From assembly GCA_002205965.3 (NCBI GenBank), contig NADL03000691.1, forward strand, positions 186,001 through 250,000: DNA of 64,000 nucleotides, read 5' to 3'. Below are positions 42,355 to 53,850 of the stretch, piece by piece. Both the position numbers and the translations under genes were made by a program. The notes below the pieces were generated by a model. It searched no databases. It was given only the letters and a program-made list of their open reading frames with translations, and was not told the DNA's origin. This DNA comes from Kappaphycus alvarezii. Its lineage: Eukaryota; Rhodophyta; Florideophyceae; Gigartinales; Solieriaceae. The first letter of the stretch is position 1. Every line of letters begins with the position of its first letter.

Positions 42355-43275
42355 GTGACCTCTGTCCTACTTTTATTATGCCGACATACACACATCTCCT
42401 CTGTCCTGAGCTATCACTTCAAATCTTCAGTGGCTATCTGTAGGTCTGTCTTCAAACGAGGAATTGAAATCTCCCCCAACGATCCTGTCGTGCGGCTTAT
42501 TCGTTTTCCGCAGCCCTCTGCTTCAAACCATCGACAACCTCAAGAAGCTGAACCGTTTTGTCGTAAGTGCCGCTTTACAGACGACTCTGCGATCGAGACC
42601 GACGGTGAAGAAGGCGACATAACTTCAACTGCACCTACTCCCGAGCTTGCCGAAGTCAGTTCTTCTCCCTCAAATAAGAAAGACTTTCTTCAACACATTC
42701 TCGCTCTAGGCAAGAAGAAAAAGGTGGCTGGGCACTCATCAAAGAAGCATTCTCGTCTTCTATCAAAGCGCTTCGTATCTTAACCCTGTCTTCACTTAAA
42801 GCCCTTGCCTGTCTCCTCTACCCGTATATCAAAGCCAAAGGGAAAGAAAGCAGTCACATCAGCCGAAGTGATATCTCTAGTAATTCCATCTCCAGTACCT
42901 CAACAGCCGTCTCCAGTGCCTCAAGATCTGACTCCAGTTGCCGTTCATTCTCCATTGTCGCCTGCTCCTCCTTCCGTTTGTAACCTTCCTCCCATTCCAA
43001 GGGTACCAACTCCTCTTTCAGTCGAACCGCTCTCTCCGGCCCCACTTGCTTAGGGACCAGCTGCTTGTTTCATCAAGCCAAAATCATCTTTACTCACGAG
43101 CGATCTTTGTGAGCTAAAATTCTCAGGTCCAAAGCAGCCAGAGCAGCATAAAGGTGGAAAGAAGTGTCGCAGTGGAGTTGAACTGAATTCCACCATCACT
43201 CCCTGTGCTTGCTGCAACCGTCTTTTCCAAACAAGACACGATCGCAACAGGCACGTTACTCGTAAGAATAAGTAA
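42355..43275 (+). pseudogene. copia-2 pre-gag ORF with C2H2-like zinc finger
   Basis: A single reading frame of about 306 codons runs from 42355 to TAA 43273-43275, broken by TAA 42781 and TAG 43051. It has a CRKC pair near residue 70, an acidic patch (ETDGEEGDITS), a Lys-rich patch (LGKKKKVAGHSSKKHSRLLS), a Pro-Ser-Val-rich middle, and near the C-terminus CACCNRLFQTRHDRNRHVTR: C-X2-C-X12-H with the last ligand missing or shifted. Standard copia elements have no such ORF. No in-frame ATG is seen at the start, so initiation could depend on splicing (a GTAAGT lies at 42351-42356) or the ATG is mutated. It could be a captured host zinc-finger gene. Confidence 0.6.
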
Positions 43276-43292
43276 ATTTCTCTAGACTTTCC

Positions 43293-44960
43293 ATGAACCA
43301 CATCTCCGTAAGCACAGATCTCTGCTTACTGCGTTGTATCATGGACTCTTCCGGTCTTCGTATCGACCCTCTTGAAAAACTACGTTATGAAAACTTTCAC
43401 ATCTGGAAATCAAGGATGCAGCTCTTGCTGTCATTGGAGGAGGTCGATGAACATCTTACTGAATATCCTCCAGAGTTATCGACGCCGACATACTCCTCTT
43501 GGAAGAAGACTGACTGTAAGGCAAGATCCATGATTGGACTAACTCTACCGGACACTCACGTAGAGCAGGTCCCACATGCCAGTACTGCCAAAATGATGTG
43601 GTCTCTCATCTGCAATAGATTTAAGAAACACACGCTTCTCAATAAGCTCGCTGCTAGGCGCCGTTTCTACACTGCAAAGATGAAGGATACCGAAAAATTG
43701 CTCCTATTTGGTGCTCTTATTCGGCAACTTGCGGCCACCTTGAAGTCAATGTCCGTCAACGTAGAGGGCTGCGAGATGGTCATGGCTTTTCTTAACGGAC
43801 TCCCTGTTCGCTTTGACAGTCTTATTTCAGCACTTGACGCGGCTCATATTGACGACGAGAAACTATCATTCGAATTCGTCCAGAGTAGATGCCATCAGGA
43901 AGATCAACGTCATGCTCAATGTGATCAAGATACTTTCAAGATTTCTGAGACAGCTACTCTTTTCGGAAGCCAGAAGCTTCAGCATCGCAATGGAACTTCT
44001 TTAGAAGTCTGTATCCACTGTGGAAAGCGTCGAGATAGCAGTCGCTGCTACAACAAGTTCCCGCACCTCGCTCCGAAAGGTCACCCAGCTCGTGTGCATC
44101 TCGACAACGCAAGGAAAAGTAATGGAAAGGCACTTAATGCATCAGAAATGGCGGAAAAAGATATCACTCACGATTCTGTCTGCTTGTTCACAGCACGCTC
44201 TCCTGTACAAGAGATATCGCTACAGTCAATTGGAAGTATCCCTCCACTATCTAATCAGTGGATAATTGACTCAGGTTGTACATCGCACGTAACGTATGAC
44301 CGTTCGGCAGTTATCAATTACAAGCCTCTTGTCTCCCCTTCAACTAAGGACTTGGGAGCTGATTCTTCTGCCTTAATCGTAGGACGAGGACATGTCTCCT
44401 TGATGATATACAGCAACAGGGCAGGCACTCAATTCAAAATACGTGACGTGCTAGATGTTCCCATGTCTCAATACCAGTTGCTCTCGGTGTGCGCAATGTC
44501 GAAACTTGGTATTGAGACTCGCTTCAACATTGAAGGGTCTGCGTTTAATCGTCAATCCGACTCACATCCAATCCTAACCGGTAGCCTGATCAATGGCCTG
44601 TACACATTGGACATAGTTCAAGAGAAAGTGAACAAGCAAGAAAACTCACAAATTTCCCTGGTCTCCTCTCTTGCAACATGGCACCAGCGATGTGCTCACG
44701 TGAATATTTCAGCTATCAAATCAATAGTCAACAGAGGAGTTGTTACTGGAATCGATCTTGCGAAAGACGACAAAAATAACGGAACATGCGTCGGTTGCAT
44801 TCTTGGAAAATCGCATCGTGCTCCCTTCCCATCGAAAAGGCAAAGTCAGTCGCCTAAAATACTTCAGCTAGTCCATTCAGATGTTTTAGGGCCAATTGAA
44901 ACTCTCTCATTGGGAGGTGCAAGGTATTTTGTCTCATTCATTGACGATTTCTCGAAGTAG
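43293..44960 (+). pseudogene. copia-2 gag, protease and integrase N-terminus
   Basis: A 555-codon open frame; the likely start is the ATG at 43341 (MDSSGLRIDPLEKL). It has a gag capsid (LRYENFHIWKSRMQLLLSLE, RFKKHTLLNKLAARRRFYTA), a knuckle CIHCGKRRDSSRC in which the zinc His is Asp, a protease active site WIIDSGCTSHVT, the pre-integrase zinc region (WHQRCAHVN ... CVGCILGKSHRAPFP), and the first integrase Asp in LVHSDVLGPIE. It stops at TAG 44958-44960 in SK*TVLYP, where copia proteins have Trp (TGG to TAG). Confidence 0.9.
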
Positions 44961-45557
44961 ACCGTTCTGTATCCTATATCACATAAGTCGATGGTTCTTG
45001 AATGCTTTATAAACTACAAAAACTTTGCAGAGAAGCATAACAGACAATCGCTTCAATTTCTTCACATCCATAAGTTTCCCGAATCTACCTCTACCCCTGA
45101 AGAAGATCAGATCCTAATTAAGGCTCTGTGGTCAGACAACGGTGGCGAGTACCTCTCAACTGCCTTCAAATACTTCTTAATCAAACAAGGTATCAAACAC
45201 CAGCTCAACATAGCTCACACTCCTCAACAAAATGGAACCGCGAAGCGAATGAACCGCACTCTTCTCAACCTTGTCCGTTCCATGCTACTCCACAAGTCTC
45301 TCTTGAAGCAATTCTGGGCGGAAGTACTGTCAACAGCTGTACATGTACTTAACCAAATTATATCGAGCTCCTTGCTTGACGACAAAACTCCGTTTCATCT
45401 TTGGAATGGTATTGCTCCCAATCTATCAAATAGGTGAGTATTCCATTCTCAGTGGTGGTACGTCTTGCCGAGAAAGCGACTCAAGAAATTAGATCCCAGG
45501 TCTCGTGAAGCGCTTATGATGGGATACTCTTCTCAGAGTAAAGGGTACAAATTTTGA
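44961..45557 (+). pseudogene. copia-2 integrase core and C-terminus
   Basis: Continues in frame after the TAG: ALWSDNGGEYLSTAFKYFL gives the second Asp; the third position reads TPQQNGTAKRMNRTL with Lys (AAG at 45243-45245) where Glu is expected. A TGA follows at 45435-45437, then YVLPRKRLKKLDPRSREALM and GYSSQSKGYKF before TGA 45555-45557, again at a Trp position (TGG to TGA). Confidence 0.9.
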
Positions 45558-46931
45558 GATATTGGTTCGAAGAAAATGGTTGTTTCCCAGGATGTGCTGT
45601 TTAATGAGGAAAGTGATTTTACGTCAAAATCGGGTAAAATTGACTCTCTTGAAGACTTTGCGGAACACGATGTCAAAATTAACGACACCTCCGAAGATCA
45701 TTCTGAATATTACTCCTCGCAAGAAGAATTGCAGAACAGCCAACAAATTATTGATTCCACGGCTCAAGCTCAACAACATGAGCCCGAAATTCCTGCTCTC
45801 CATAGATTATCCAGAATTTCTAGAAAGCCAAGGCGCTTCTCTGATTCAGAAACAGCGCTTATTTCTACTAGAGTATCTGAGTCATAAGAAGAAGCTATTT
45901 TTGCCGATAATATCGACGTTCGGATGCCTGGAATCAAGAAGGAGGAAGATTCCATACAGGAAAGTGGAACTTTTGAGCTCTTTCCGCGAAAGCAGGGAAC
46001 CCACGTGATCCCTTGTCGTTATATCTTTCGCGTTAAGCACGACTTTGGGCCAAAAGTCCGAATAGTCGCTAAAGGTTTCAGACAAGTTGCAGGGTTGGAA
46101 CATAACGAAATATATGCTCCTTTAGTCTCTCTGCCGGTAGTGCGCATGTTCCTGTGCTTTACAAACTTCTTCAATCCGGAATGCGATCAGATGGACGTGG
46201 GTACTGTATTTCTCAACGGAGACTTAGACGAAGAAGTATACATGGACGTTCCGTCTAGTTTTCGCGACCTGAACAGGCCGGATTTGGTATGTAAGCTCCT
46301 GAAAACCCTCTATGGACTCAAACAATCTCCTCGTCAGTGGTATGCCAAGATCCATGAATTTCTTACTCGGGAACTTAAGTTCTCAAGCAACTCTCACGAA
46401 CCTTGTCTTTACGTCTATCTCAATGATTCTTTAGTCTGCATAATAGTTCTATATGTCTATGATTTTCTGACTGTGGGAAACAACAGGTTTATGCTTGACG
46501 AAATGAAGACAGAATTGAAAAAGCGCTTCAAGATGAAGGATTTCGGCGAAGTGAAGGAGTTTCTCGGTATCCAAATAAGTTGTGACCGGGTAAAACGAAC
46601 AATGAATCTTTCACGAAAGTCCTATGTCGAGAAAATATTGGACAGATTCCAAATGTCTGAGTCGAAACCAATTAATACCCCTATGGTATCAACAGAATCG
46701 CTAAATGAAAACTTCAAGGAAAAAGAACTCCAGCAAAATGTTCCCTATCGATCTGCCATTGTCAGTCCCATGTACTTGATGATATGCACCCGTCCAGATA
46801 TTGCTTTCGCCGTTAGCAAACTATCAAAAAACTGCGAAATGCCTCTCGTCAGCCTTTGGACAGCACTCAAACGAGTCTATCGTTACATCAATGGGACAAG
46901 AGATATAGGAGTTTGCTACGGTCACTCTTAG
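45558..46931 (+). pseudogene. copia-2 linker and reverse transcriptase
   Basis: After an acidic linker (45576-45887, closed by TAA) the RT frame is open from 45924 to 46931: VRIVAKGFRQVAGLEHNEIY, motif A QMDVGTVFLNGDLDEEVYMD with Asp intact, LKTLYGLKQSPRQWY, then the catalytic box as YVYDFLTVG instead of YVDD (46453-46464; Asp to Tyr), and MKDFGEVKEFLGIQISCDR. The YVYD change alone would inactivate the enzyme. Confidence 0.9.
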
Positions 46932-47422
46932 TCACCAGAAATTCAAGGATACAGGGACTCTTACTGGGCTGGTTGTAGGCTGAATAGAAAGGCAACAGAA
47001 ATTTTCGTCTTCATGATGTCTGGAGGTCCGATTTCATGGCGCTCGAAGAAACAAGGGTGTGTAGCCTTGTCTTCCTTGAGGCAGAGTATATTTCGCTCGG
47101 TACAGCTTCTAAGGAGGCAGATTGGTTGTCCAATCTTCTTTGGGGTCTAATTGGTGCGAAAGAATCGACTCCCATAACGATTACGGTTGATAACTCCGGC
47201 TTCATCAGCTCTGCGAAAAACTAATCAATTAATGAGTGTAACAAACACATTGACATACGCTATCATTATGTCGGCGAAGTTGTGGCAGCAAAACAAGTGC
47301 TCGTATCCTATTGTCGCACTGAGGAGCAAGTCTCAGAAATTTTAACGAAACATTTATTTCGTGTCAAATTTGCTACATTTCGTGATGCTCTGGGAATTTC
47401 AAAGGCGATTATTCGCGAGTAG
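46932..47422 (+). pseudogene. copia-2 RNase H and C-terminus
   Basis: In frames after TAG 46929: GYRDSYWAGCRLNRKATEIF replaces the usual Y-x-D-A-D-W-A-G-C, SLEAEYISLGTASKEADWL contains the conserved Glu, and TVDNSGFISSAKN contains the second Asp. The end HIDIRYHYVGEVV and EILTKHLFRVKFATFRDALG is the usual copia terminus, stopping at TAG 47420-47422. Confidence 0.85.
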
Positions 47423-47478
47423 TACTTTCATAAGGTTCCCAATTCGAGGGGGCGCAACAAAAATCATTTTCTAGTTTA

Positions 47479-47486
47479 AGGGAGCG
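47479..47486 (+). other. copia-2 polypurine tract
   Basis: AGGGAGCG-type purine run directly in front of the 3' LTR; the strand where plus-strand DNA synthesis would be primed. Confidence 0.6.
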
Positions 47487-47903
47487 TGTTACTGTAAGTA
47501 CCCAGCTACTCAAAAGCTGTACTGACTGTTACTGTAAGACTACAGCAGAACTTACAGCCATGAACAGTCTTCAATTATGTTTGTCATAGAATCTGACCGC
47601 TACATATATTTGAGCTGATCAGCATTGGATCAGCTCACATAGTTTAGGGTTAATCTGTCACCGTCATCTCCTGTCCTTCTGTAAAATTCCAGTAACAGCT
47701 CTAGAGCTTCGGGCAACCAGGCTCAAAGTCTATATAAGACCGACCCTCACTTCGTTCTCGGCCTCAGTGAAAGACAACCACCTTCTCTCCTCTAAACTCT
47801 CTCTTTGGTCATTCACTCTCTCTCTGCCCTCACTTCTCTTTTCTCTGTCTGTCTCCCTTCTCCCTTGGTCTCCCTCGCTCGGCCTTTGACTCCTTTTCTG
47901 ACA
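47487..47903 (+). repeat. copia-2 3' LTR
   Basis: Begins TGTTACTG, ends TTCTGACA; TATATAA at 47731-47737. It aligns without gaps to the 5' LTR. Confidence 0.97.
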
Positions 47904-47908
47904 ATTTC

Positions 47909-48270
47909 ATATGTCTCGTAACATTTGCACCATTCGCAGTAAATCACGCCGAAACCCGTCGGAGAACACATATTCGACTCCATCCCAACGTACCCAGACA
48001 ACCGTAATCGTCTCGAAGGGCATTCCAACACAGTAATGAGGAAATATGAAATCTTCCAAGAGTAAAAAACTCAAACATACCCATCAGTGATGTATCTACG
48101 CAATGGCGGCGTGGATACAAACGAAAGCATCTGTTATAAATTAAAATAACCCAAATATTCCCATCAGTACGTAATCTGAAAGTATATCTAAAGGCCGTTC
48201 TTCAAGCAAGCCAAATCATACATGAAGGATGCTGCAGCGTGTCTTTGCATCAAACTCCCTCGTCCCATAA
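47909..48270 (-). pseudogene. LINE-B 3' relic
   Basis: Minus-orientation LINE-B pieces: the inner terminal region (47965-48020, with CCAGACAACCGTAATCG) and C-terminal coding (48190-48260, matching the MQRHAAAA region; plus-strand word GATGCTGCAGCGTGTCTTTG). A plus-orientation tip (48048-48085, ATCTTCCAAGAGTAAAAAAC) is inserted between them. Confidence 0.65.
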
Positions 48271-49430
48271 ACGAATCTTGTAGCTCCAATCTACTGCTTC
48301 ATATGTATTTGGAATTGGCACTGAGCTTTGCCAAATATACCGCAATGGAGACATACTGATTCAATCCGAAATATAGGTCAACCGTATCGTGTTTGATGTT
48401 ACTTTCATTTCTGTTGAAGACAAAGCGTTAGAGAGCTTAGCTTCTGTCGTATCACTGTATCGGAATGCAATTTTGAGTCGATTGCAGTGATCTCGAGTGC
48501 TTTGGGATAAAATTGAATAAATAGTAGAGTAAAGCAATCAAAAGTTCCCCCTTCGCGTTGAAGTAATCTGTTCTTGCGACCCTATCTGTTGCAGAACTAA
48601 GAAGAGCGAAATGGTCGTCAGTACCTGTTACTTCAGAGGCAGGATGCCTCGGGTAGTCAGCAATAGCGCCAGTATCTCCGTAGCGTTATTTCAGGGGACT
48701 TTAATCCTTGGGTTAATCGCCTGCGTAGAACGACACAGTCGTCAACGCCTACCGGGACAAAGCCGCCCAGGGTGAGCGGTAAGGCTGCGGTTGCAACAAA
48801 AAGTGCGTTGTGTGTTATGTACTGTTTGTCCAAATTTTTTGTTCCTATTCTGTGTTGTCGCTCAATTCGTTCTAGACTAGTCGCGTAACATTCCCTAAAT
48901 ATTATGACAAGGTCTCTCTCGACTAAGCTAAGTCTTAGAAATTTAGAGACAACGAGGCACCTTTTCCATGGGAACAACTGCTATCCAGGGTGGAGATGTT
49001 ATAGGATAATCGACAGCACAATGAAGTTGTGAATCAAACTACGCTGATGCGGGCCCTTATTTCAGCCAATATAAAGCACAGTCGACACATGGAACATATA
49101 GCAGCATCCAGCCATGGTTTGACTAGAGATAAATTGCTATTCCTGAAATAGAAATAATTAGAACGGCAAAGCAGTTCGGAGCACTCGATAAGGAAGGTAT
49201 AAAACAGATTGGGATTAACAAGCAGATCCACAGAGCATAAGAGAAATAACTGCCACTATACATGCGGATCAGAGATCAGCAGGGCAAGAAAAATACAACA
49301 ATCTCTGACAATATCTCTTTGTGTAGTCTTGATAGTTATATTATGCTATCAATTACTGATAAATGTGTCAGTACTCAACTTATCAGCCTTTTTTCTACGA
49401 AGGATAATTTTAGTATGGCGGATAGGGTTA
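48270..49430. other. Intergenic, no gene seen
   Basis: No supported feature. Confidence 0.45.
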
Positions 49431-49867
49431 AATAATCGAGAGAAAGGATGCTCAGAACCAACTACTCCAAGAAGGAGGTGTTGCAAGCGACAAAAATGCT
49501 ACCCTGGTATAGCTGAACGAACAAAAAGGAGTGGATAGGGGAGCCAGTTGAGAGGGCCACAAGAAAGTATGGAAGAAACAGGGTCTACTACTGATGCTCT
49601 GTGACCAGCGTAGGAAAAATATTTCCTGGGTCTGAAGTTGACTCCCAACTTCCTACTACTCGGGACTTGTCTTTAAGTTGTCTGCCAACTTACTTGAACT
49701 CCACAAAGGGAAGCAGCTCACTCAGCTTATATAGACTTTTGGGCTTACCCTAAAGTCTTAAACAAACATACTAAGAACCATAAAATGCATCAAATGTAAT
49801 CGTGTGAACAAGAAACACTAACAGCAGATAATATCATGATAAATATTTACATTCTTTCATTAATATC

Positions 49868-50182
49868 TTAGTCCTCTATATCAGAGCCAAACAGTTCCTC
49901 CAAAATATCCATTCCACCCAAGAAGTCCACACAAATATACTCAAACGGCTTAGAATTCTCCATTGCCTCCTGCGAAATATCTAGACCACTGAAGATGCCT
50001 CCATCTCGTTCTAGATTCGGGACCACCTGGTCCATATTTTCCGGCCCATTACCCACTAATCCAGCACTTTCCATTTCTCCCTCCCCCTCATCCTCCTCAT
50101 CCTCCTCTTCACTCCTCTCTTCATCTTCGTCAGAAGCGATAGAAATCACCATTACTCCCTCAGTCTCCCCTTCGTTCTCCAT
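49868..50182 (-). CDS. F1 ORF-b: acidic 104-residue hypothetical protein, copy c
   Basis: ATG-initiated intact frame. It shares with copy b MENEGETEG at the start, the Asp/Glu-rich first half, GPENMDQVVPNLERDGG, LDISQEAMEN and the C-terminal LGGMDILEELFGSDIED. Differences between the copies include a three-residue deletion in the acidic tract, in multiples of three, so the phase is kept. The next frame upstream is ORF-a, which overlaps around a run of six G. No domain is recognised. Confidence 0.45.
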   Translation of the reverse strand: MENEGETEGVMVISIASDEDEERSEEEDEEDEGEGEMESAGLVGNGPENMDQVVPNLERDGGIFSGLDISQEAMENSKPFEYICVDFLGGMDILEELFGSDIED

Positions 50183-50199
50183 GAGAGCCCCCCACCGTT

Positions 50200-50664
50200 G
50201 TACACTAGTGGCTCTCACGGGTCCACCTAGTCCTCCTCTTTATTCTCCTCTGCCTCTTCTCCCTCCTCATCTTCCTCTTCTCCCTCCTCTTCCTCTGCCT
50301 CTTCTGACTGCTCGAAGCAGTTACGGCGGACCCACTCCCGAACACGTTCCCGGTACAAACTTCTACAGTACATATCGTAGTCGGTTGGACCATTTTCAAT
50401 CAGGGCTAGAGCGTTGAGTGGACGACGGACTCGGTATGACTTGGTGAGGGTGAGGGAAGGGCGGAGGTTGCTTATGTTAAGGGCCAAAAGAAGTGGTGAG
50501 CCGATGGGGTACCTGATGGCGGGGGGTTGCCTGACGACGTCTATTTCGATCTTTAAATACTGTGAAGTCTTCGAAAAGTATGACGAATTTCGACGTGTAC
50601 AGTAATGACATCTATTAATGAAACCCTGTCTTAAAATAAAAAAATCAACCCATGAATTTTCCAC
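50200..50664 (-). pseudogene. F1 ORF-a, copy c
   Basis: A 145-codon open frame without a convincing ATG: RQPPAIRYPIGSPLLLALNI, SNLRPSLTLTKSYRVRRPLN, then RERVREWVRRNCFEQSEEAE and a Glu-rich tail ending in TAG. Beyond the TAG the frame continues VDP*EPLVYNGGG as in copy b, with a second stop where copy b has Trp. ORF-a is thus longer than the stops allow in either copy. Confidence 0.45.
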
Positions 50665-50779
50665 ACTTATCCAAACTAAAAATATCTTGCAAATTCAGAA
50701 ACTGTAAAAATATCTTCCAAATTCCGATGCTGTATCATAATTTGGTCCTCTTCTAGATTTTTTGGTGTGCGAACTTCAT

Positions 50780-52990
50780 GATTATTGTCTAAAGTTTTTG
50801 AAATTAAATTTCTCTGTCAGGCTAAAATCATATCATCTGGCAGACCATTGTTCTTGAAGATGTTCGAAAAACATGCGTAATTTTCTTGCGTAGGATCTGA
50901 TTTTTTTATATCAGAAAATGAATTCTCCTCATAGGTAGATACTCTCATGTTATAATTACATGTAGTGACCGCTTCCCGACTCCGGTAACCACAAAATATA
51001 ATCATGCATAATAATTCTGGCTAATTATCCATCAAACAGAGACAATTTGTATCCGACCTTTTCCAGTACAACTTTGCACAATAGACACATATTAAACTCT
51101 TAACATTGTTTCCAAACATCTTAACTCTAATTTTTAGAGTAAAAGTTTTTAATCTTGAGAGCGCGCATATAAATCTGAAATACACTCAAATTTTAGAATC
51201 TTGAGAAATTTGCATAAACCCGAACCTAACCCTCATGGTAAACATTCCTTTGTAAAAGAGCCATAAACCTCCATTTCGAAAATATATCGAGTGCTTTCAT
51301 GTTTATGTTGGTTCTGGTTAGCCATTTGAAAAACAATTTGGTGCTTTTCATCCAATTTATCTATAGCTCGATCTTTCCTTTTCCTATCTTTATGCAATTT
51401 AGGTTTTCGAGTAACTTCGATACAAATCTGTATTAATTTTAATAGGACATAAAATATCTTATACACGTAGGAAAAGCAGAGTTCTACCAAGTCTTCTGGA
51501 CGAAAACTTTGTCTTGTTTGAAAAAAGGGGCGTCTCTAACAATGATAAGATACAATAGTGCAAGCATGTTTGGAAGGGAAGAGCATTTACTTGGTACATA
51601 TATAGATATACGAGTAATGTTTATAGGTCTTTATATTATATGTATTGTAAGTCTTTGGAATACAGCTTGCAGTGAATCGTACTGTTTTTCTTAAGTTTTC
51701 ATCAAAAAATAGAAAATGATCTGTATAAATCACCACAACGAGACCTAAAGGACCTTAAAGGTTTTGTATAAGCCATAGGAAGATAAATGGTAACATAAAA
51801 TACTCCTACATGCAGAACAAGATAATTGAATATCTAATTTTATTCTCGGTAGACTATTTTCGATGTCGGCTGGCGAGATCATTATTCGATGATATATAGC
51901 TTTTCGACCAAGCTTGAAGATGAATACTTGCATCGGTAAGGGGATATAAAAATTAATCAGAAATGAAACATGGGATTTTTATATTCTTTATGACGTGATT
52001 AAAAAACTTAAGTCTAGTATAGTTCCAAATATATGCCCTTCTTTCACATGTCAAAAAAATAATGTATATTTTTTCAAATTCGAATCCATTTTTTCCTTTT
52101 CTTTAAAAGCTTGATACTGAATACTTTGAACAACTTGACTAAAAACATCCGTTTGCTTCAATTCTAAGATTGTTTACTTCCAAATTTCGAAATACAATTC
52201 TGCTCCCGAAATTATAGGAAGTTCCCGGGTGAACACCATTTCTCTCTGCCATACCTTTATTTTAGAAAATTGATTTTCCGTTTGTAGGAAACAGTTAGAC
52301 CCACAATATAGGCTAACTGGGAGTGTAAAGCTGTTACCTAGCGAGCTTATTACATCGAAAATGATCTCAGACGGCTGTTCTACGAAAAATATTTCACGAA
52401 AAAGAAAGAAAATTTTCCTTACTTATTATCGAAGAAGATGTAAATTTCTTTCTAGAAACCCTGTTGGCTACGCCTTAGTCTTGAATCCATCATTTTTCCA
52501 GGGCCCTGGTTCACTTTTCCCCAGGTCGATGGCACTCAACTTCAAATACTCCGCTGTTTTAAGAAAATAAATGGAGATTCTTTCATCGCCATTAGGTATA
52601 GTTTTATTACATTTAGGTTTAGATGTTACGCAAAAAATACTATTATTTGAAAATTATACTCCCTTAATACCAAAACACAATCAACATGCTAAGTAGAACA
52701 ACGCAACACACTAATCTTTAATCTAATGTAATTGTTCAACCAGTTTAGTTGTTCAGTACGGGATGTTAAGTACATAAAAGCTAATCGATGGTTGATCTGT
52801 TTTTCATGCTTCTAGAAATCAGGGCTCAGTTTTGGGCCAAGGTTTAGTTAGAAAAGTGCTCAACGACAGCAGAGGCGGAATGTAAGCCAACAGTACTGAG
52901 TTCAAAGGTATTATAGAACAGCGCCCCTAGAGGTTGACACTTCACGGTTCTCAAAGCTTATGTAGCATTGATAAGATTAGCTATAAGTAA
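50780..52990. other. AT-rich intergenic, no gene seen
   Basis: Short frames only, without domains. Nothing equivalent to F1 or LINE sequence was recognised. Confidence 0.4.
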
Positions 52991-52999
52991 TATTGGCAG

Positions 53000-53850
53000 C
53001 CCTAAATAGGGACATAAAACGCCTTCGACGGTGGGGCCGCCGTCAATTTGTGGAGAAGGCAGAGGAGGCAGAGAAAAAAAGGAGGCAGCAGAGGCACAGG
53101 TGCTGAAAGAGGCTGAGATATATGTGCATCCATCCGAAGAAGAGGAGGTCTGCGTGTCCCCATGGGAACCACTGATGTAAAACGTGGAGTAGGGGCTGTG
53201 GAGAACAAAGTGGAGAGTAAGGGTCCACTTGTAATCTCACGATCCTCTGCTAAGGATAGAGGGAATTTTGGGAGGCTTGCGGAGAGATTGGAGGACTTTG
53301 ATATGCCCATGGATTGTATCTATTATCCTGGGTCAGTAGAGAGAGTGTAGAAACTTTTTTGGCTCTGGTTTCGATAAATAATATTCCAAGGAGTAGATCT
53401 AGATATTTAATTTGATATTATTTATTTTCAGTATTTTTCTTCCACAAGATTTACTTAAATGAATTTTATGATATTAACTTTTGCGTGGCCCAAGGGTCAC
53501 GCATGATTCAAAACAAGCTGAATAAAATGCTTCCTCTGAGATGATATGAGAAAGTTGGGAGGCCACCAAATTGCAGACCCAAGTAATTCAGAAGTTGAAA
53601 GTCAACTTTTGCCCTCAGAAGAAAACCATGAGCATTGGTTGTAGAGCCTTACCATTCTGTACTAACATGCGGCCCCCTAAATCACACTACGTATTCACTT
53701 CATATCGTTCCTACAAAGATAGATCGGTAGAACTAATGTCGCTTGTAACAAATTTCGTCTTGAGACAATTGATCATGAGATTTTTGTCCCCGGCGAACTA
53801 TATCAATCAACTATCTTTTGCATAGGGGTTCCTTTTGAGCAAAACTATAT
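53000..53850 (+). repeat. F1 family, copy d (decayed)
   Basis: The ORF-a end is recognisable (GRRQFVEKAEEAEKKRRQQ and VCVSPWEPLM corresponding to VDPWEPLVY), then a degenerate ORF-b, then the downstream module with GAAGTTGAAAGTCAACTTTT at 53591-53610. No frame is intact. Confidence 0.6.

Larger units (their letters stand above)
41529..47903 (+). mobile_element. copia-2: full-length Ty1/copia retrotransposon (6.4 kb)
   Basis: Two 417-bp LTRs (41529-41945 and 47487-47903) are flanked by a perfect 5-bp duplication ATTTC (41524-41528 and 47904-47908). A primer binding site follows the 5' LTR and a purine tract precedes the 3' LTR. An extra ORF lies between the LTR and gag. By eye the LTRs differ at about two dozen of 417 positions (roughly 94-95% identity). 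Coding is interrupted by a few stops but is far better preserved than copia-1. Confidence 0.97.
49430..50780 (-). repeat. F1 family, copy c
   Basis: The reverse complement matches copy b across ORF-a, ORF-b, the TATA-bearing downstream module (TCTATATAAGCTGAG read on the minus strand) and the hairpin (49634-49652). Here the module extends further, to GTAGTTGGTTCTGAGCATCC near 49450. Confidence 0.75.

Noticed and set aside
50227..50310. Poly-Glu tract as a simple microsatellite artefact
   Set aside because: The tract is GAG/GAA-mixed, lies at the same place in F1 copies b and c, and is flanked by conserved non-repetitive codons, so it is kept as part of ORF-a.
51215..51240. CCTAACCCT near 51226 as a telomere-like repeat
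   Set aside because: Only a single partial unit is present.
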